Part shown: piece after piece, positions 5,919 to 13,831 of the stretch
How positions within the stretch are numbered: position 1 is the stretch's first letter
Layout of the letters: every line of letters begins with the position of its first letter
NCBI GenBank assembly: GCA_002372275.1
Contig: DFFP01000029.1
Span: forward strand, 1-16,370
DNA from: Alphaproteobacteria bacterium UBA3773
GTDB taxonomy: Bacteria > Pseudomonadota > Alphaproteobacteria > RF32 > CAG-239
DNA: 16,370 nt
Direction of reading: 5' to 3'
The notes under the pieces: generated by a model
What the model was told of the DNA's origin: nothing
Seen by the model: only the letters and a program-made list of their open reading frames with translations
The model's database searches: none
Program-made: the position numbers and the translations under genes

Positions 5919-8236
5919 GTTGTTTTCTTTTTATCGGGTTGTGAATCAATACTCAAATTATCCGAGCTGTAAAGAATCACGGGGCTTTCTTTTTTAGCCT
6001 CCGGCTTGGAGCCGTTTCTGTGATCAAAACGTCCGCGGCGACGATTAAAGCGTCTGTTATAGCGTCTGTTTGATGTATTTTCATTCTCATTCTCATTTTC
6101 ATCATATTCTTCATATTGATTTTGAGCTTCATCATCAACCATCATTTCTTCACTGTAAGCTTTGGTCGGTGCAGATTCTGTAGTGTTTTCCGCTGTTTTC
6201 ACAATTTTTTGACGCTCCACCGTATAATCTGAAACGTTTTTAATCGTGGGATCTGCCAAAATCATAACAGAAATGCCATAGCGTTCTTCAAGCTCTGTCA
6301 AATTTTTACGTTTTTTATTGAGCAAATAAACAGCCACATCTGTCGGCACCGAAACCGAAACGGAAGACGATCTGTTTTTCATGGCTTCTTCTTCGATGGC
6401 GCGCAAAATAAGTGTTGCACTCGAAAGCGACGTACGTATCACGCCATGCCCTTTACAATACGGACATGTTTCATAATTACTTTCCATAAACGAAGAATGC
6501 ATTCTTTGGCGTGAAATTTCGAGTAGCCCGAAACAACTCATCCGCGCTACCTGAACACGCGCCCGATCATTTTTCAAAACCTCTTTCATACGTTTTTCAA
6601 CGGCGATATTGTTTTTCGGGTCATCCATATCAATAAAGTCAACCACGACCAAACCGGCCAAATCGCGCATTTTAAGCTGTCTTGCAATTTCATCGGCAGC
6701 TTCCAAATTGGTTTTGAGGGCTGTTTCTTCAATATCCATTTCTTTGGTGGCGCGTCCTGAGTTCACATCAATAGCCACCAATGCTTCCGTCGGGTTAATC
6801 ACCAAATAGCCGCCGGATTCAAGCTGAACGATCGGATCATGCAGTTTATCGAGCTGTGCCTCAACCTGATAGCGTTGGAAAACAGGCGTTTCATAAGGTT
6901 TACGGTTTTTAAGTTTACGCAAACTTTGCGGCGACAAAATCTTCACAAAATCTCTGGCAGCTTTATAGGCTTCATCACCGTCGATGATGATTTCCGCAAT
7001 ATCTTTCGAGCACATATCGCGCAGTGCACGTTTGATCAAATCCCCTTCTTCATAAATTAAGCACGGTACTTTATTTTGAAGCGCATTATGTCTGATTAAA
7101 TTCCATGTTCTGATTAAATAGTTATAATCTTTAACGATATCCTCTTCTGTTTTTTCTTCACCGGCTGTGCGAATAATGAGCGACATATCCATCGAAAGCG
7201 GCAATTTTTTAATAATATCTTTCAATCTTTTACGATCAGCCGCATCCGTGATTTTTCGCGAAACGCCACCGCTTTTAATACGGTTTGGCATCAAAACGCC
7301 GTAACGCCCTGCAAGAGATAAATAGGTTGTCAGTGATGCGCCTTTATTGCCTCTTTCTTCTTTAACCACCTGAACAAGCAGAACCTGCCCTTCTTTAATC
7401 ACATCCTGAATGGTTGAACGATGATAAAGCTTGCGCACCTTAATTAACTTTCTCTGAACTTCAAAGTTATATTCAAATTCGGGCGAATCGACACCGGATG
7501 ATAAATCAATTTCAATATCATCTTCATCATCCAAATCTTGAGACGCATCATCCTCGTCCGTCATTTTCTCGTCATCATCATCCGTTTTTGCGCTCATCAC
7601 CTTGAAATCTTCTTGAGAACCTTCATCACTCTGAGGTTGTTTTTTACGGCGTGTATATTTGCGCTTTTGAGGTTTTTTTTCTGTTTCTTGAAGCTCATCT
7701 TCTTTGTTGAGCGGTTCTTCTTGATTTGAAGTTTCTACTGTTTGTTCATTTGCCTGAACATTTTCAGGCGCCGCATTTTCTTCCTCTATCACGTGTTCAG
7801 CATCATTATTTTCAAGAGCCTCCTCATTTTGTGTTTTTAAGCGCTCCTCTTCTTCTTTTAATTTTGCCTCATAACGTGCTTTTTTCTCTGCCCGATAGCG
7901 TGCACGTTCAGCCTCGCGTTCACGAATATATTTTTTCTTATTTTCAATAATTTCATCCACTTCGGCATCAACTTCTTTTAAGACATCTTCAGAAATGTTA
8001 TAATAATCCGGATGAATTTCGCTAAACGCCAAAAAGCCGTGTTTATTCCCGCCATAATCCACAAACGCCGCCTGAAGCGAAGGCTCAACGCGGATGACGC
8101 GCGCCGTATATATATTTCCTTTAATTTGCTTACGGGTCGTTGATTCAAACTCAACATCTTCAACTTTATTTCCATCAACGATAACAACGCGAACTTCTTC
8201 TTTTTGCGTGTTATCAATCAACATTTTCTTTGTCAT
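5894..8236 (-). CDS. rne: Ribonuclease E/G family endoribonuclease
   Basis: 780-residue RNase E, the main mRNA-decay and rRNA/tRNA-processing endonuclease. The S1 RNA-binding domain begins near residue 37 (GNIYTARVIRVEPSLQAAFV), is broken by roughly 170 residues of charged, coiled-coil and acidic sequence (about 95-265), and resumes with VKEERGNKGASLTTYLSLAG. Such an insertion is known from alphaproteobacterial RNase E. The DNase I-like domain carries the metal-binding AIDVNSGRAT near 490 and VVVDFIDMD near 532. The zinc-link CPYCKG lies near 590. The C-terminal scaffold is short: an Arg/Asn-rich patch that follows ENENENEN, ending WWRRLIG. A GAGG Shine-Dalgarno precedes the ATG. The M48 protease gene overlaps its 3' end. 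Confidence 0.96.
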   Translation of the reverse strand: MTKKMLIDNTQKEEVRVVIVDGNKVEDVEFESTTRKQIKGNIYTARVIRVEPSLQAAFVDYGGNKHGFLAFSEIHPDYYNISEDVLKEVDAEVDEIIENKKKYIREREAERARYRAEKKARYEAKLKEEEERLKTQNEEALENNDAEHVIEEENAAPENVQANEQTVETSNQEEPLNKEDELQETEKKPQKRKYTRRKKQPQSDEGSQEDFKVMSAKTDDDDEKMTDEDDASQDLDDEDDIEIDLSSGVDSPEFEYNFEVQRKLIKVRKLYHRSTIQDVIKEGQVLLVQVVKEERGNKGASLTTYLSLAGRYGVLMPNRIKSGGVSRKITDAADRKRLKDIIKKLPLSMDMSLIIRTAGEEKTEEDIVKDYNYLIRTWNLIRHNALQNKVPCLIYEEGDLIKRALRDMCSKDIAEIIIDGDEAYKAARDFVKILSPQSLRKLKNRKPYETPVFQRYQVEAQLDKLHDPIVQLESGGYLVINPTEALVAIDVNSGRATKEMDIEETALKTNLEAADEIARQLKMRDLAGLVVVDFIDMDDPKNNIAVEKRMKEVLKNDRARVQVARMSCFGLLEISRQRMHSSFMESNYETCPYCKGHGVIRTSLSSATLILRAIEEEAMKNRSSSVSVSVPTDVAVYLLNKKRKNLTELEERYGISVMILADPTIKNVSDYTVERQKIVKTAENTTESAPTKAYSEEMMVDDEAQNQYEEYDENENENENTSNRRYNRRFNRRRGRFDHRNGSKPEAKKESPVILYSSDNLSIDSQPDKKKTTWWRRLIG

Positions 8237-8551
8237 AACAAATATCCTCTATATAAAAAAATCTATCAATTTGAACGCAAAATTTTGAGGATACCACAAA
8301 AAACCAAAGGGCTTTTCCCCTTGTTTTATTTTTTTTATTTTTAAAACGCCACCGCGCTTTTCCTTTTTTTTAAGAGGGCCTGATTTTTTGCTTATTGATT
8401 ATGAGCCCGATCTTAAAAACAAAACTCTGCATTCTGCATCGATTCAACGCATCTTACATTCATCTTCCGTGCGGATATAAATCGATCTTTTTTCACAATA
8501 CATATTTTCTTTTTAACATGCAACATAAAAAATCTATTTTACTGTTTTTTC
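8237..8551. other. AT-rich intergenic region upstream of rne, no gene seen
   Basis: About 315 bases without a supportable gene. The part next to rne should hold its leader and promoter on the minus strand, but I found no well-spaced -35/-10 pair. A hairpin AAGGGG-aaaag-CCCTT followed by TTTTTT on the minus strand (around 8291-8330) could be a leader terminator or attenuator for rne. Open frames on the plus strand here have no coding-like composition or start signals. Confidence 0.4.
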
Positions 8552-8580
8552 TTTACAAAGCCCGTTTTCTTTGGCATAAT
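8552..8580 (+). promoter_or_regulatory. Well-formed sigma70 promoter upstream of a gene-free transcript
   Basis: TTTACA (8552-8557) and CATAAT (8575-8580) are separated by exactly 17 bases. Initiation would fall near 8586-8588. No conventional gene begins for 300 bases downstream, but hairpins and terminator-like structures do. Confidence 0.65.
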
Positions 8581-8586
8581 AAAACC

Positions 8587-8693
8587 ATGATGAACAAAAT
8601 TCATCATAGAACCTAAAAAGAGGTTCGGAGCTTTCAACGGCTCTTTGCGCGAGTGGTACGTCAAACGGTATCACATTTTGATGCTGTTTTTTT
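8587..8693 (+). ncRNA. Candidate small RNA or leader RNA with promoter and terminator
   Basis: Starting about 7 bases after the -10 at 8575-8580, the predicted transcript contains consecutive hairpins: ATGATGAA-caaaa-TTCATCAT (8587-8607), GAACCT-aaaaag-AGGTTC (8609-8626) and GAGC...GCTC (8628-8643). It ends with GTATCA-cattt-TGATGC (8668-8684) followed by TGTTTTTTT, a plausible intrinsic terminator. The first hairpin also encodes a possible 9-codon peptide MMNKIHHRT with almost no leader. I do not recognise an Rfam family: it lacks the SRP GGAAGGAAGCA core and the RNase P and tmRNA signatures. It may be a discrete small RNA of about 105 nt, or the first half of a longer leader for the exported protein downstream. 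Confidence 0.5.
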
Positions 8694-8703
8694 GTATCAA
8701 AAA

Positions 8704-8825
8704 TCCCCGCCATGGACGGGGAGATTGCGGCGTATGTTCAAGAGTTTTTCTCTAAAGGCCGCAATAGTCATAACTCGTGCATGATTGTTGAACTCCCCGC
8801 CGCCTCTTTTTAAGGCGGTTTTTTT
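8704..8825 (+). promoter_or_regulatory. Attenuator-like leader with mutually exclusive stems and a short ORF
   Basis: CCCCG (8704-8708) can pair with CGGGG (8716-8720). Alternatively CGGGGAG (8716-8722) pairs perfectly with CTCCCCG (8793-8799), enclosing ATTGCGGC/GCCGCAAT (about 8724-8731 and 8758-8765). A possible 16-codon ORF, MFKSFSLKAAIVITRA (8734-8784), begins after a GGGGAG Shine-Dalgarno located in the switching arm. The leader ends with CCGCCT...AGGCGG plus seven T, about 60 bases before the next gene. The arrangement resembles transcription attenuation; the function is inference. Confidence 0.42.
8800..8825 (+). terminator. Intrinsic terminator upstream of the exported-protein gene
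   Basis: CCGCCT (8800-8805) pairs with AGGCGG (8813-8818) and is followed immediately by seven T. It lies upstream of, not after, the plus-strand gene at 8887, so it ends either the small transcript from 8587 or an attenuated leader. Confidence 0.75.
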
Positions 8826-8834
8826 CACTTTATT

Positions 8835-8860
8835 GTCATGCTGAACTCGTTTCAGCATCT
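8835..8860. repeat. Short palindromic GTCAT-type repeat
   Basis: GTCATGCTGAACTCGTTTCAGCATC contains a perfect 8-bp hairpin (8838-8845 with 8851-8858, loop CTCGT). It has the same GTCAT opening as the other palindromic intergenic repeats in this window and sits between the terminator and the Shine-Dalgarno of the next gene. Confidence 0.55.
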
Positions 8861-8886
8861 CAAGAAAAAATATAAGGAGGAAACAA

Positions 8887-9771
8887 ATGAAAAATCTCAT
8901 AATTACAACAAGTCTCATGATATTCGCACCAACAATTGTTTTAGCCGCCTGCCCATATAATACAACATATAAGTCAGAAACAAATACATGCGAAAAATCA
9001 GGATGTAGTGGAAATTGTACTGTTGTATATTCCATTATTGAAAATCAAGAAAATAAATGGGACGCTGTTGTTAAACCAAAATCAGGCGTACAAGGTGATA
9101 TCGTATTAAAAGAAGGAGACCTTCGTTATCAAGATAAGGTAAGAGACTTAACTGTCGGTGAAGGTATTACAGGATTAGGCTCAGTTTCTATTTTGAGTAA
9201 TGGTTCCGGAACACTTAAACTTCCGAGTACACTCAAAACGATGGATGCGATTGCTATATATAATGTTGGTTATCAAACAATTGATGTATCAGATGTCAAA
9301 AATTTAGAATCTTCATCGGGTGCATATGGATATAATGCACCAAACACTGTTGGCCTCAATGGTGTCTACAATCTTCAAAATCTGATTGTTTCAGAAGATA
9401 CATCACCAATTGCTTTTGGCACTGCTTATTCCAGTAGCAATTTTCCGAACAGAAAAGTTCAAGTTCAATGCAAAGGAACAGATCCTAATAAATGTCAAAA
9501 TCTGATAACCTATCCAAAACTCTCATGGCTGAGTATGCCAGAAAATTTTTCATTATCTCCCGAGTATTACAAAGGCTATGATGAAAACGGGCATCTTTTG
9601 GAAGAATGGGGGCCGAACGGGTGCACAAAATATTCTTATGATGCAGGTGGCAATCTTCAGCGACAAACAGATGAAAACGGAAATGTTTTATGGGCACGGC
9701 GTATTTATAGCGTTGACGAGGCAACCAAGGCCGTACAAAAGAAAAACACCTTTTCAATCAGGTACCGCTAA
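8887..9771 (+). CDS. Exported protein, degenerate LRR-like core, RHS-like tail, shared C-terminal signature
   Basis: 294 residues, no family name recognised. A clean signal peptide (residues 1-20, ending IVLA) precedes a cysteine-rich segment (Cys22, 35, 40, 44). Residues about 85-190 look like a degenerate leucine-rich-repeat solenoid (LKLPSTLKTMDAIAIYN and similar). A Cys pair follows in VQCKGTDPNKC (191-203). Residues 228-269 hold two RHS/YD-like units (YDENGHLLEEWGPNG and YDAGGNLQRQTDENGN). The protein ends RIYSVDEA...NTFSIRYR, a tail closely matched by the LRR protein at the right edge of this window. A strong AAGGAGG Shine-Dalgarno confirms the start. Likely exported to the periplasm or surface. 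Transcription probably depends on the leader region upstream. Confidence 0.85.
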   Translation: MKNLIITTSLMIFAPTIVLAACPYNTTYKSETNTCEKSGCSGNCTVVYSIIENQENKWDAVVKPKSGVQGDIVLKEGDLRYQDKVRDLTVGEGITGLGSVSILSNGSGTLKLPSTLKTMDAIAIYNVGYQTIDVSDVKNLESSSGAYGYNAPNTVGLNGVYNLQNLIVSEDTSPIAFGTAYSSSNFPNRKVQVQCKGTDPNKCQNLITYPKLSWLSMPENFSLSPEYYKGYDENGHLLEEWGPNGCTKYSYDAGGNLQRQTDENGNVLWARRIYSVDEATKAVQKKNTFSIRYR

Positions 9772-9781
9772 AATATAAAAC

Positions 9782-9930
9782 GTCATTACAAGAAGGGCAT
9801 TATCCCTTGAATCCTCCCCCTTAAGGGGGGAGGTTTGGAGAGGGTGAAAATAATTTATCCCTATCCTGTCACCTAAAGTGCCGTTCGGAACGAGTTAGGC
9901 ATCCATAAAAATAAAACATCGTCATAAAGC
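9782..9930. repeat. Mosaic of palindromic intergenic repeats
   Basis: Between the exported-protein gene and the amidase there is no gene but several short inverted repeats: AAGGG-cattat-CCCTT near 9793-9808, CCTCCCCC-ttaag-GGGGGAGG (9813-9833), and CTGTCACC...TGCCgTTCGGAACGAGTTAGGCA followed by TCCATAAAA. The GAGGGTGAAAATAATTTATCC portion and the GTCACC...TCCATAAAA portion each have counterparts between 15170 and 15345. The hairpins lack a following T-run, so none is a clear terminator. Confidence 0.55.
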
Positions 9931-9995
9931 ATTTTCATTTAAAAATTTTTCTTTTTTTAATGGATTGGTAATATCTTTTTTTTACAATACGTTCC

Positions 9996-11246
9996 ATGAA
10001 CAGAATTTTGCACATATTAAAACGCATCACAGGTGTTTTTTTAATAACGCTGTTTGTCACTTTTTTAAGCCTTACAAGCAGCGCACAAGCTGCCAATATT
10101 TTGAGTATGCGTATCGGTCAGCAGGTCAGCAGTGTTCGAATTGTTTTTGATTCAGACAAAGCTTTTAACTACAACGTTTTTTTGCTTTCAGATCCGAAAC
10201 GTTTGGTGGTTGATGCGATTGACTGTCAGCTTAAAAAAAATCTTCACAGCGATACAAATAATCTGATTTCATCAACGCGTGTCGGAAACTTAAACGATTC
10301 TGACAAGCGTATTGTTTTTGACCTTAAAAAACCGGCGCTGATTAAAAAAGTCTTTACCCTCCCGCCTCAAGGAACTCAAAAGTGGCGATTGGTTGTTGAT
10401 TTAGCTTTATCTTCCGAACGCGATTTTGAAGCCAAAATCGGTACCAAATATGCCATTTCTAGTTCAAAGACACAATCTGTCAGCACGGCATCAAATGAAA
10501 AAAAATCATCTTCATGGTTTTCAAGCTCATCGAGCGCCAAACCTCAATCGCGTAAAAAGATTATTGTTTTAGACCCCGGCCACGGCGGCAAAGACCCCGG
10601 TGCCATCGGTGCTTACGGCAAAATTTATGAAAAAAACATCACGCTTGCTATGGGCAAAGAACTCAAATCCCAACTTGAAAAGAAAGGCTACACGGTTTAC
10701 TTAACGCGCAGCACCGATATTTTCATTCCGCTTCGCCAACGCGTGAAAATTGCACAAAAATATAAGGCTGATTTGTTTATGTCACTCCACGCTGACAGTG
10801 CGCCGAACAGAAACGCCAAAGGCTTGTCGATTTACACCCTTTCTGAAACAGCCTCCGACAAAGAAGCTGCAGCACTGGCCGAACGCGAAAACAAAGTGGA
10901 CATCATCGGCGGGGTTGATTTTTCCGAATATTCCAAAGAAATCAACGATATTTTGATTTCGCTTTCACAAACCGACTGCCGCAACAAATCTTCAAAATTT
11001 GCCTCCTATATGGTTTCCGAAATGAAAAAATCGGTCAAAATTGTTTCAGACACACACCGTTTTGCAGGCTTTGCGGTCTTAAAAGCGCCTGATATTCCGT
11101 CTGCCCTTTTAGAGATGGGATACCTTTCAAATAAAGGGGAAGAAGCCTTATTAAAACAGTCGGATTATCGCAAAAAACTGGCCACATCTGCGGCCAAAGC
11201 CATCGACAAATACTTCAGCGATCCCGAAATCGCCGCCCTGTATTAA
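9996..11246 (+). CDS. N-acetylmuramoyl-L-alanine amidase, AmiC-type (AMIN + Amidase_3)
   Basis: 416-residue periplasmic zinc amidase that removes the peptide stem from peptidoglycan and acts in daughter-cell separation. A signal peptide (residues 1-32, ending SAQA) is followed by an AMIN domain (about 33-140), which targets septal peptidoglycan, a Ser/Lys-rich linker (about 155-187) and the Amidase_3 domain (188-406). Zinc and catalytic residues are all present: His196 in LDPGHGGKDPG, Glu212 in YEKNIT, His265 in SLHADS and Glu373 in LLEMGYLSN. Residues about 295-345 form the helical insertion that in AmiB/AmiC blocks the active site until a LytM-type activator binds. No good Shine-Dalgarno precedes the ATG, but the signal peptide supports this start. 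A strong hairpin follows the gene. Confidence 0.95.
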   Translation: MNRILHILKRITGVFLITLFVTFLSLTSSAQAANILSMRIGQQVSSVRIVFDSDKAFNYNVFLLSDPKRLVVDAIDCQLKKNLHSDTNNLISSTRVGNLNDSDKRIVFDLKKPALIKKVFTLPPQGTQKWRLVVDLALSSERDFEAKIGTKYAISSSKTQSVSTASNEKKSSSWFSSSSSAKPQSRKKIIVLDPGHGGKDPGAIGAYGKIYEKNITLAMGKELKSQLEKKGYTVYLTRSTDIFIPLRQRVKIAQKYKADLFMSLHADSAPNRNAKGLSIYTLSETASDKEAAALAERENKVDIIGGVDFSEYSKEINDILISLSQTDCRNKSSKFASYMVSEMKKSVKIVSDTHRFAGFAVLKAPDIPSALLEMGYLSNKGEEALLKQSDYRKKLATSAAKAIDKYFSDPEIAALY

Positions 11247-11274
11247 TCTGTTTTTTTAGACAATAAATTACAAA

Positions 11275-11299
11275 AAAAGCTCCGAAAATCGGAGCTTTT
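11275..11299. terminator. Bidirectional intrinsic terminator (amidase / exonuclease)
   Basis: A perfect 11-bp stem AAAAGCTCCGA/TCGGAGCTTTT with loop AAA lies between the convergent amidase and exonuclease genes. A and T tracts flank it on both sides, so it can act in either direction. Confidence 0.88.
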
Positions 11300-11317
11300 A
11301 GAACTTAATTTTTGAGC

Positions 11318-11905
11318 TTACAACCCTTCGCCGTTAAAGTGTCGAATGCCTTCTAATATGGAATAAACATCAAATAACGCATTGTGCTCATCTAAACCTT
11401 GAACACTCTCATTTTTTTCTAAATGAAGTAATTTAATGATTTGTCCCGAGGCTTGAGATTTTATATCAATATGATGCTCTTTATATCTTTCCTTAAACCA
11501 GGTCGCGATATTTCGAAAATCAAGTTTTCTCTCCGGCAAATTGTTATATTCCCAGTTTAACTTGAAAATAGCGCCATCTGCAATTTTATCCCCATCTCCC
11601 CAGCCATGTGCATAACAGGGAAGATTTCCTGCAAATTTTGCAAAGCGCTCATCTGCTTTTTCAAAAGAAACACCTTCTTTTTCGATTTTGTCATTCGTTA
11701 TCCCTGTTAAAGCACTAAAATAATCTGATAAAACAGGATTATATGTCGGCCGTATATAACAGCAAAACTCTTCCAAAACTTTCAGTGAAGATTTCTCAAC
11801 CTTCAAGGCTGCAATTTGAACGATTTCTTTTTTCTGCGGTTCGATCCAACCCTTTTCCTGACACCCTTTCCACGAGGTGTACTCTGTGTCATAGATCACA
11901 AACAT
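11318..11905 (-). CDS. DnaQ-like DEDDh 3'-5' exonuclease
   Basis: 195-residue single-domain exonuclease of the RNase H-like DEDD superfamily. The DxE motif is D6-T-E8 at the start, a middle aspartate lies in GWGDGDK (about D104), and the last motif H174-N-A-L-F-D179 gives the DEDDh subtype. Among relatives it looks closest to the ERI1/KapD-like branch, which trims RNA or short single strands, rather than the Pol III proofreading subunit; this is recall, not a search. An AAAGGA Shine-Dalgarno sits 9 bases before the ATG. It lies only 33 bases after the TolC-like lipoprotein gene on the same strand and is probably cotranscribed with it; no functional link is evident. Confidence 0.88.
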   Translation of the reverse strand: MFVIYDTEYTSWKGCQEKGWIEPQKKEIVQIAALKVEKSSLKVLEEFCCYIRPTYNPVLSDYFSALTGITNDKIEKEGVSFEKADERFAKFAGNLPCYAHGWGDGDKIADGAIFKLNWEYNNLPERKLDFRNIATWFKERYKEHHIDIKSQASGQIIKLLHLEKNESVQGLDEHNALFDVYSILEGIRHFNGEGL

Positions 11906-11938
11906 CTGCCATATTCCTTTATAAAAGTATATTAAAAA

Positions 11939-13831
11939 CTAATACGGACGTTTTTCAACTTCTGTTCCGATTGTATCTTTATCAAGTCTCGGTTGTTTTT
12001 GATCACGGCGTGAAAAAACGGTTGCTTGACGACCTTCGGTTAACCCTCTCATTTCAATTGAGGGTGTATAAACTTCGCGAACTGTTAACTTAAAGGTATC
12101 ATAAGCCACATTTCCTTTTTCATCAATACCATAAACTTTGATATGATACACACCGCCGCTGCCTGCCAAAGCGCGTCCTGTGAAGCGATGCTCCGAGGCA
12201 TTATACGAAATCCACTTCGGAAGCGGTGCATCATCAATTAAACCGGCTTTTGTCACCACATTTCCTTTTAAATTGGTACCGTCAAAAATATCAAGCGGAA
12301 CCAAAATCGAAATCGGCTCGCCGGTTTCAATCGTCACATCTTTTAAGCGATGTTTTCCAGATACTTCAAGCGGCGGACGCTTTGTCGGCACATCCATCAA
12401 ATACGGGCGATTATCCGGAATTAACTCCCCGTGCCCCCATTTTTGATAAACATCATGCAAATGAAGCGCAATATCCGAGAGCTTTTCGCCGAGCATATAA
12501 TACGGAAGTGCATCCAGTCCGAGCGTTGCATACAAATTACCGAGCGCATCTTGAACATCAACATAGCTCATAAATGATTTCACTTCATCAATAATGGCGC
12601 GTGCAGCTTCAAGTTGACTTTGTTCGTTTTCAGCCCCTTTTGTAAAGGTCAGGTCTTCTGCGATATTTTCAGACGTTCCGGCAATTTCCATTTTGATTTG
12701 ATAATCTTCCATGGCTGCCATATATCCGGCCCAAGAAACATAAACCTGATTTAAAATAATCGAGGTCATACGTTCACGGCGCAAGGCTTCAGCCGTTTTC
12801 GGAGCTGATTTTTGCATATCCTCTAACATATCAAGCGCATATTCCGCGCTGACTTTTGAACATTTATCATAAGCCTTCACATTCTGACGACAATTTGAAC
12901 CCTTATTTTCATTAAAGCGTGAAATCACAAATTCCTTATCGGCATCTGATCCGACAGCGTCATGTGAACGAAGTTCCGGTCTGTTCGATAAAGCCATCCA
13001 CTCAAGTTGATTGAGATTGGTGTTAATTTCCGGAAGTTCAAAATTACCATATTCAGCGCCAACGAGTTTAAATTCGGTTGAAGGATGCAGTCCGAGAAGC
13101 GCGGCCAAATTGATTTGAGCAGTTTCCAAACGATGTTTCAAGTCTGTCAACTGCTGAACGGCTTCCATATATTTACGTTTTTTTTGCAGTTCTTCCTGTG
13201 ATGGCGCTTCGCCTTTAGCCGCAAGTTCTTTGGCTTTGACATTCATTTCATCAACCTCTAAGGTCATATATTCTGTCATATCATCAATCACGGGCAACAA
13301 TCTTTGAGCCGTCAAAGTTTTCCAATAGAGCGAACGTGTTTCCTGCAAAACGTTATGAATTACTTTTCGGCTTTGTTCCACAGATAGTTTTTGTTTCAGT
13401 TCAGGTGATAAATTCTGAAAATAGACACTTGACATATCCAAAATATTCCAAGCCACTTTCAAATCCGGACTTAAATTTGAAGAATTGTTTGTGTTGATAT
13501 AGCCTGCCTTAATTAAAATATCTTGGATATTGGCATAATTTGACGAGCCGGCCTTGGCGAGATTTTCTTCAAAACTTGTCATCTGGCGCGTATAGTTAAA
13601 TTTTAATGCTAAGGCCATTGCCATATACATATCAATCGGTTTTTTGATCCGACGCGGCGTATTAAGATACATATTTTGCATATCAGTATCAACTCTGACA
13701 GCTCTGGCCCAGTCATCATAGTAAGCCTTCGGCTCAGCAGGAATCTGAGCTTCATTATACATTTTTTGATGATCATTTTGGCAAGCGGATAAACCTGCAA
13801 GAACGGCAATCATACAAACAATTTTTTTCAT
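11939..13831 (-). CDS. TolC-family outer-membrane lipoprotein with C-terminal Ig/cadherin-like domain
   Basis: 630 residues. The N-terminus ends in the lipobox L-S-A-C17, so the protein should be acylated and, with Gln at +2, sent to the outer membrane. Residues about 65-470 are long, mostly helical and TolC-like: an early A-M-A-L-A-L-K-x-N segment, a coiled stretch closing in INLAALLGLHPST, a second half beginning MALSNRPELRSHD, and an LGNLYATLGLDALP end. Residues about 510-605 look like an Ig/cadherin-like (He_PIG/CADG) module, with LPKWISYN, FTGRAL and VYHIKVYGIDEKGN. That tail is unusual for TolC proteins. An AAAGGA Shine-Dalgarno precedes the ATG. Divergent from the VirB8-like gene across 108 bases, suggesting a joint export role; no permease or adaptor gene is in the window. 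Confidence 0.8.
   Translation of the reverse strand: MKKIVCMIAVLAGLSACQNDHQKMYNEAQIPAEPKAYYDDWARAVRVDTDMQNMYLNTPRRIKKPIDMYMAMALALKFNYTRQMTSFEENLAKAGSSNYANIQDILIKAGYINTNNSSNLSPDLKVAWNILDMSSVYFQNLSPELKQKLSVEQSRKVIHNVLQETRSLYWKTLTAQRLLPVIDDMTEYMTLEVDEMNVKAKELAAKGEAPSQEELQKKRKYMEAVQQLTDLKHRLETAQINLAALLGLHPSTEFKLVGAEYGNFELPEINTNLNQLEWMALSNRPELRSHDAVGSDADKEFVISRFNENKGSNCRQNVKAYDKCSKVSAEYALDMLEDMQKSAPKTAEALRRERMTSIILNQVYVSWAGYMAAMEDYQIKMEIAGTSENIAEDLTFTKGAENEQSQLEAARAIIDEVKSFMSYVDVQDALGNLYATLGLDALPYYMLGEKLSDIALHLHDVYQKWGHGELIPDNRPYLMDVPTKRPPLEVSGKHRLKDVTIETGEPISILVPLDIFDGTNLKGNVVTKAGLIDDAPLPKWISYNASEHRFTGRALAGSGGVYHIKVYGIDEKGNVAYDTFKLTVREVYTPSIEMRGLTEGRQATVFSRRDQKQPRLDKDTIGTEVEKRPY

Noticed and set aside
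8395..8616. Open frame of 73 codons on the plus strand
   Set aside because: Low-complexity AT-rich translation, no Shine-Dalgarno, runs through a promoter and a perfect hairpin; better explained as intergenic sequence.
8716..8800. Possible tmRNA, because GCCGCAATAGTC resembles the sequence before a tmRNA resume codon
   Set aside because: The following codons (ATA ACT CGT GCA TGA) do not give an Ala-Ala tag, and no tRNA-like acceptor or T-arm is found.
8697..9035. Open frame of 112 codons on the minus strand
   Set aside because: It is antisense to a terminator, a palindromic repeat and the signal peptide of a well-supported plus-strand gene.
9813..9833. CCTCCCCC/GGGGGAGG palindrome as a terminator of the exported-protein gene
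   Set aside because: No T-run follows on either strand; it belongs to the repeat mosaic.
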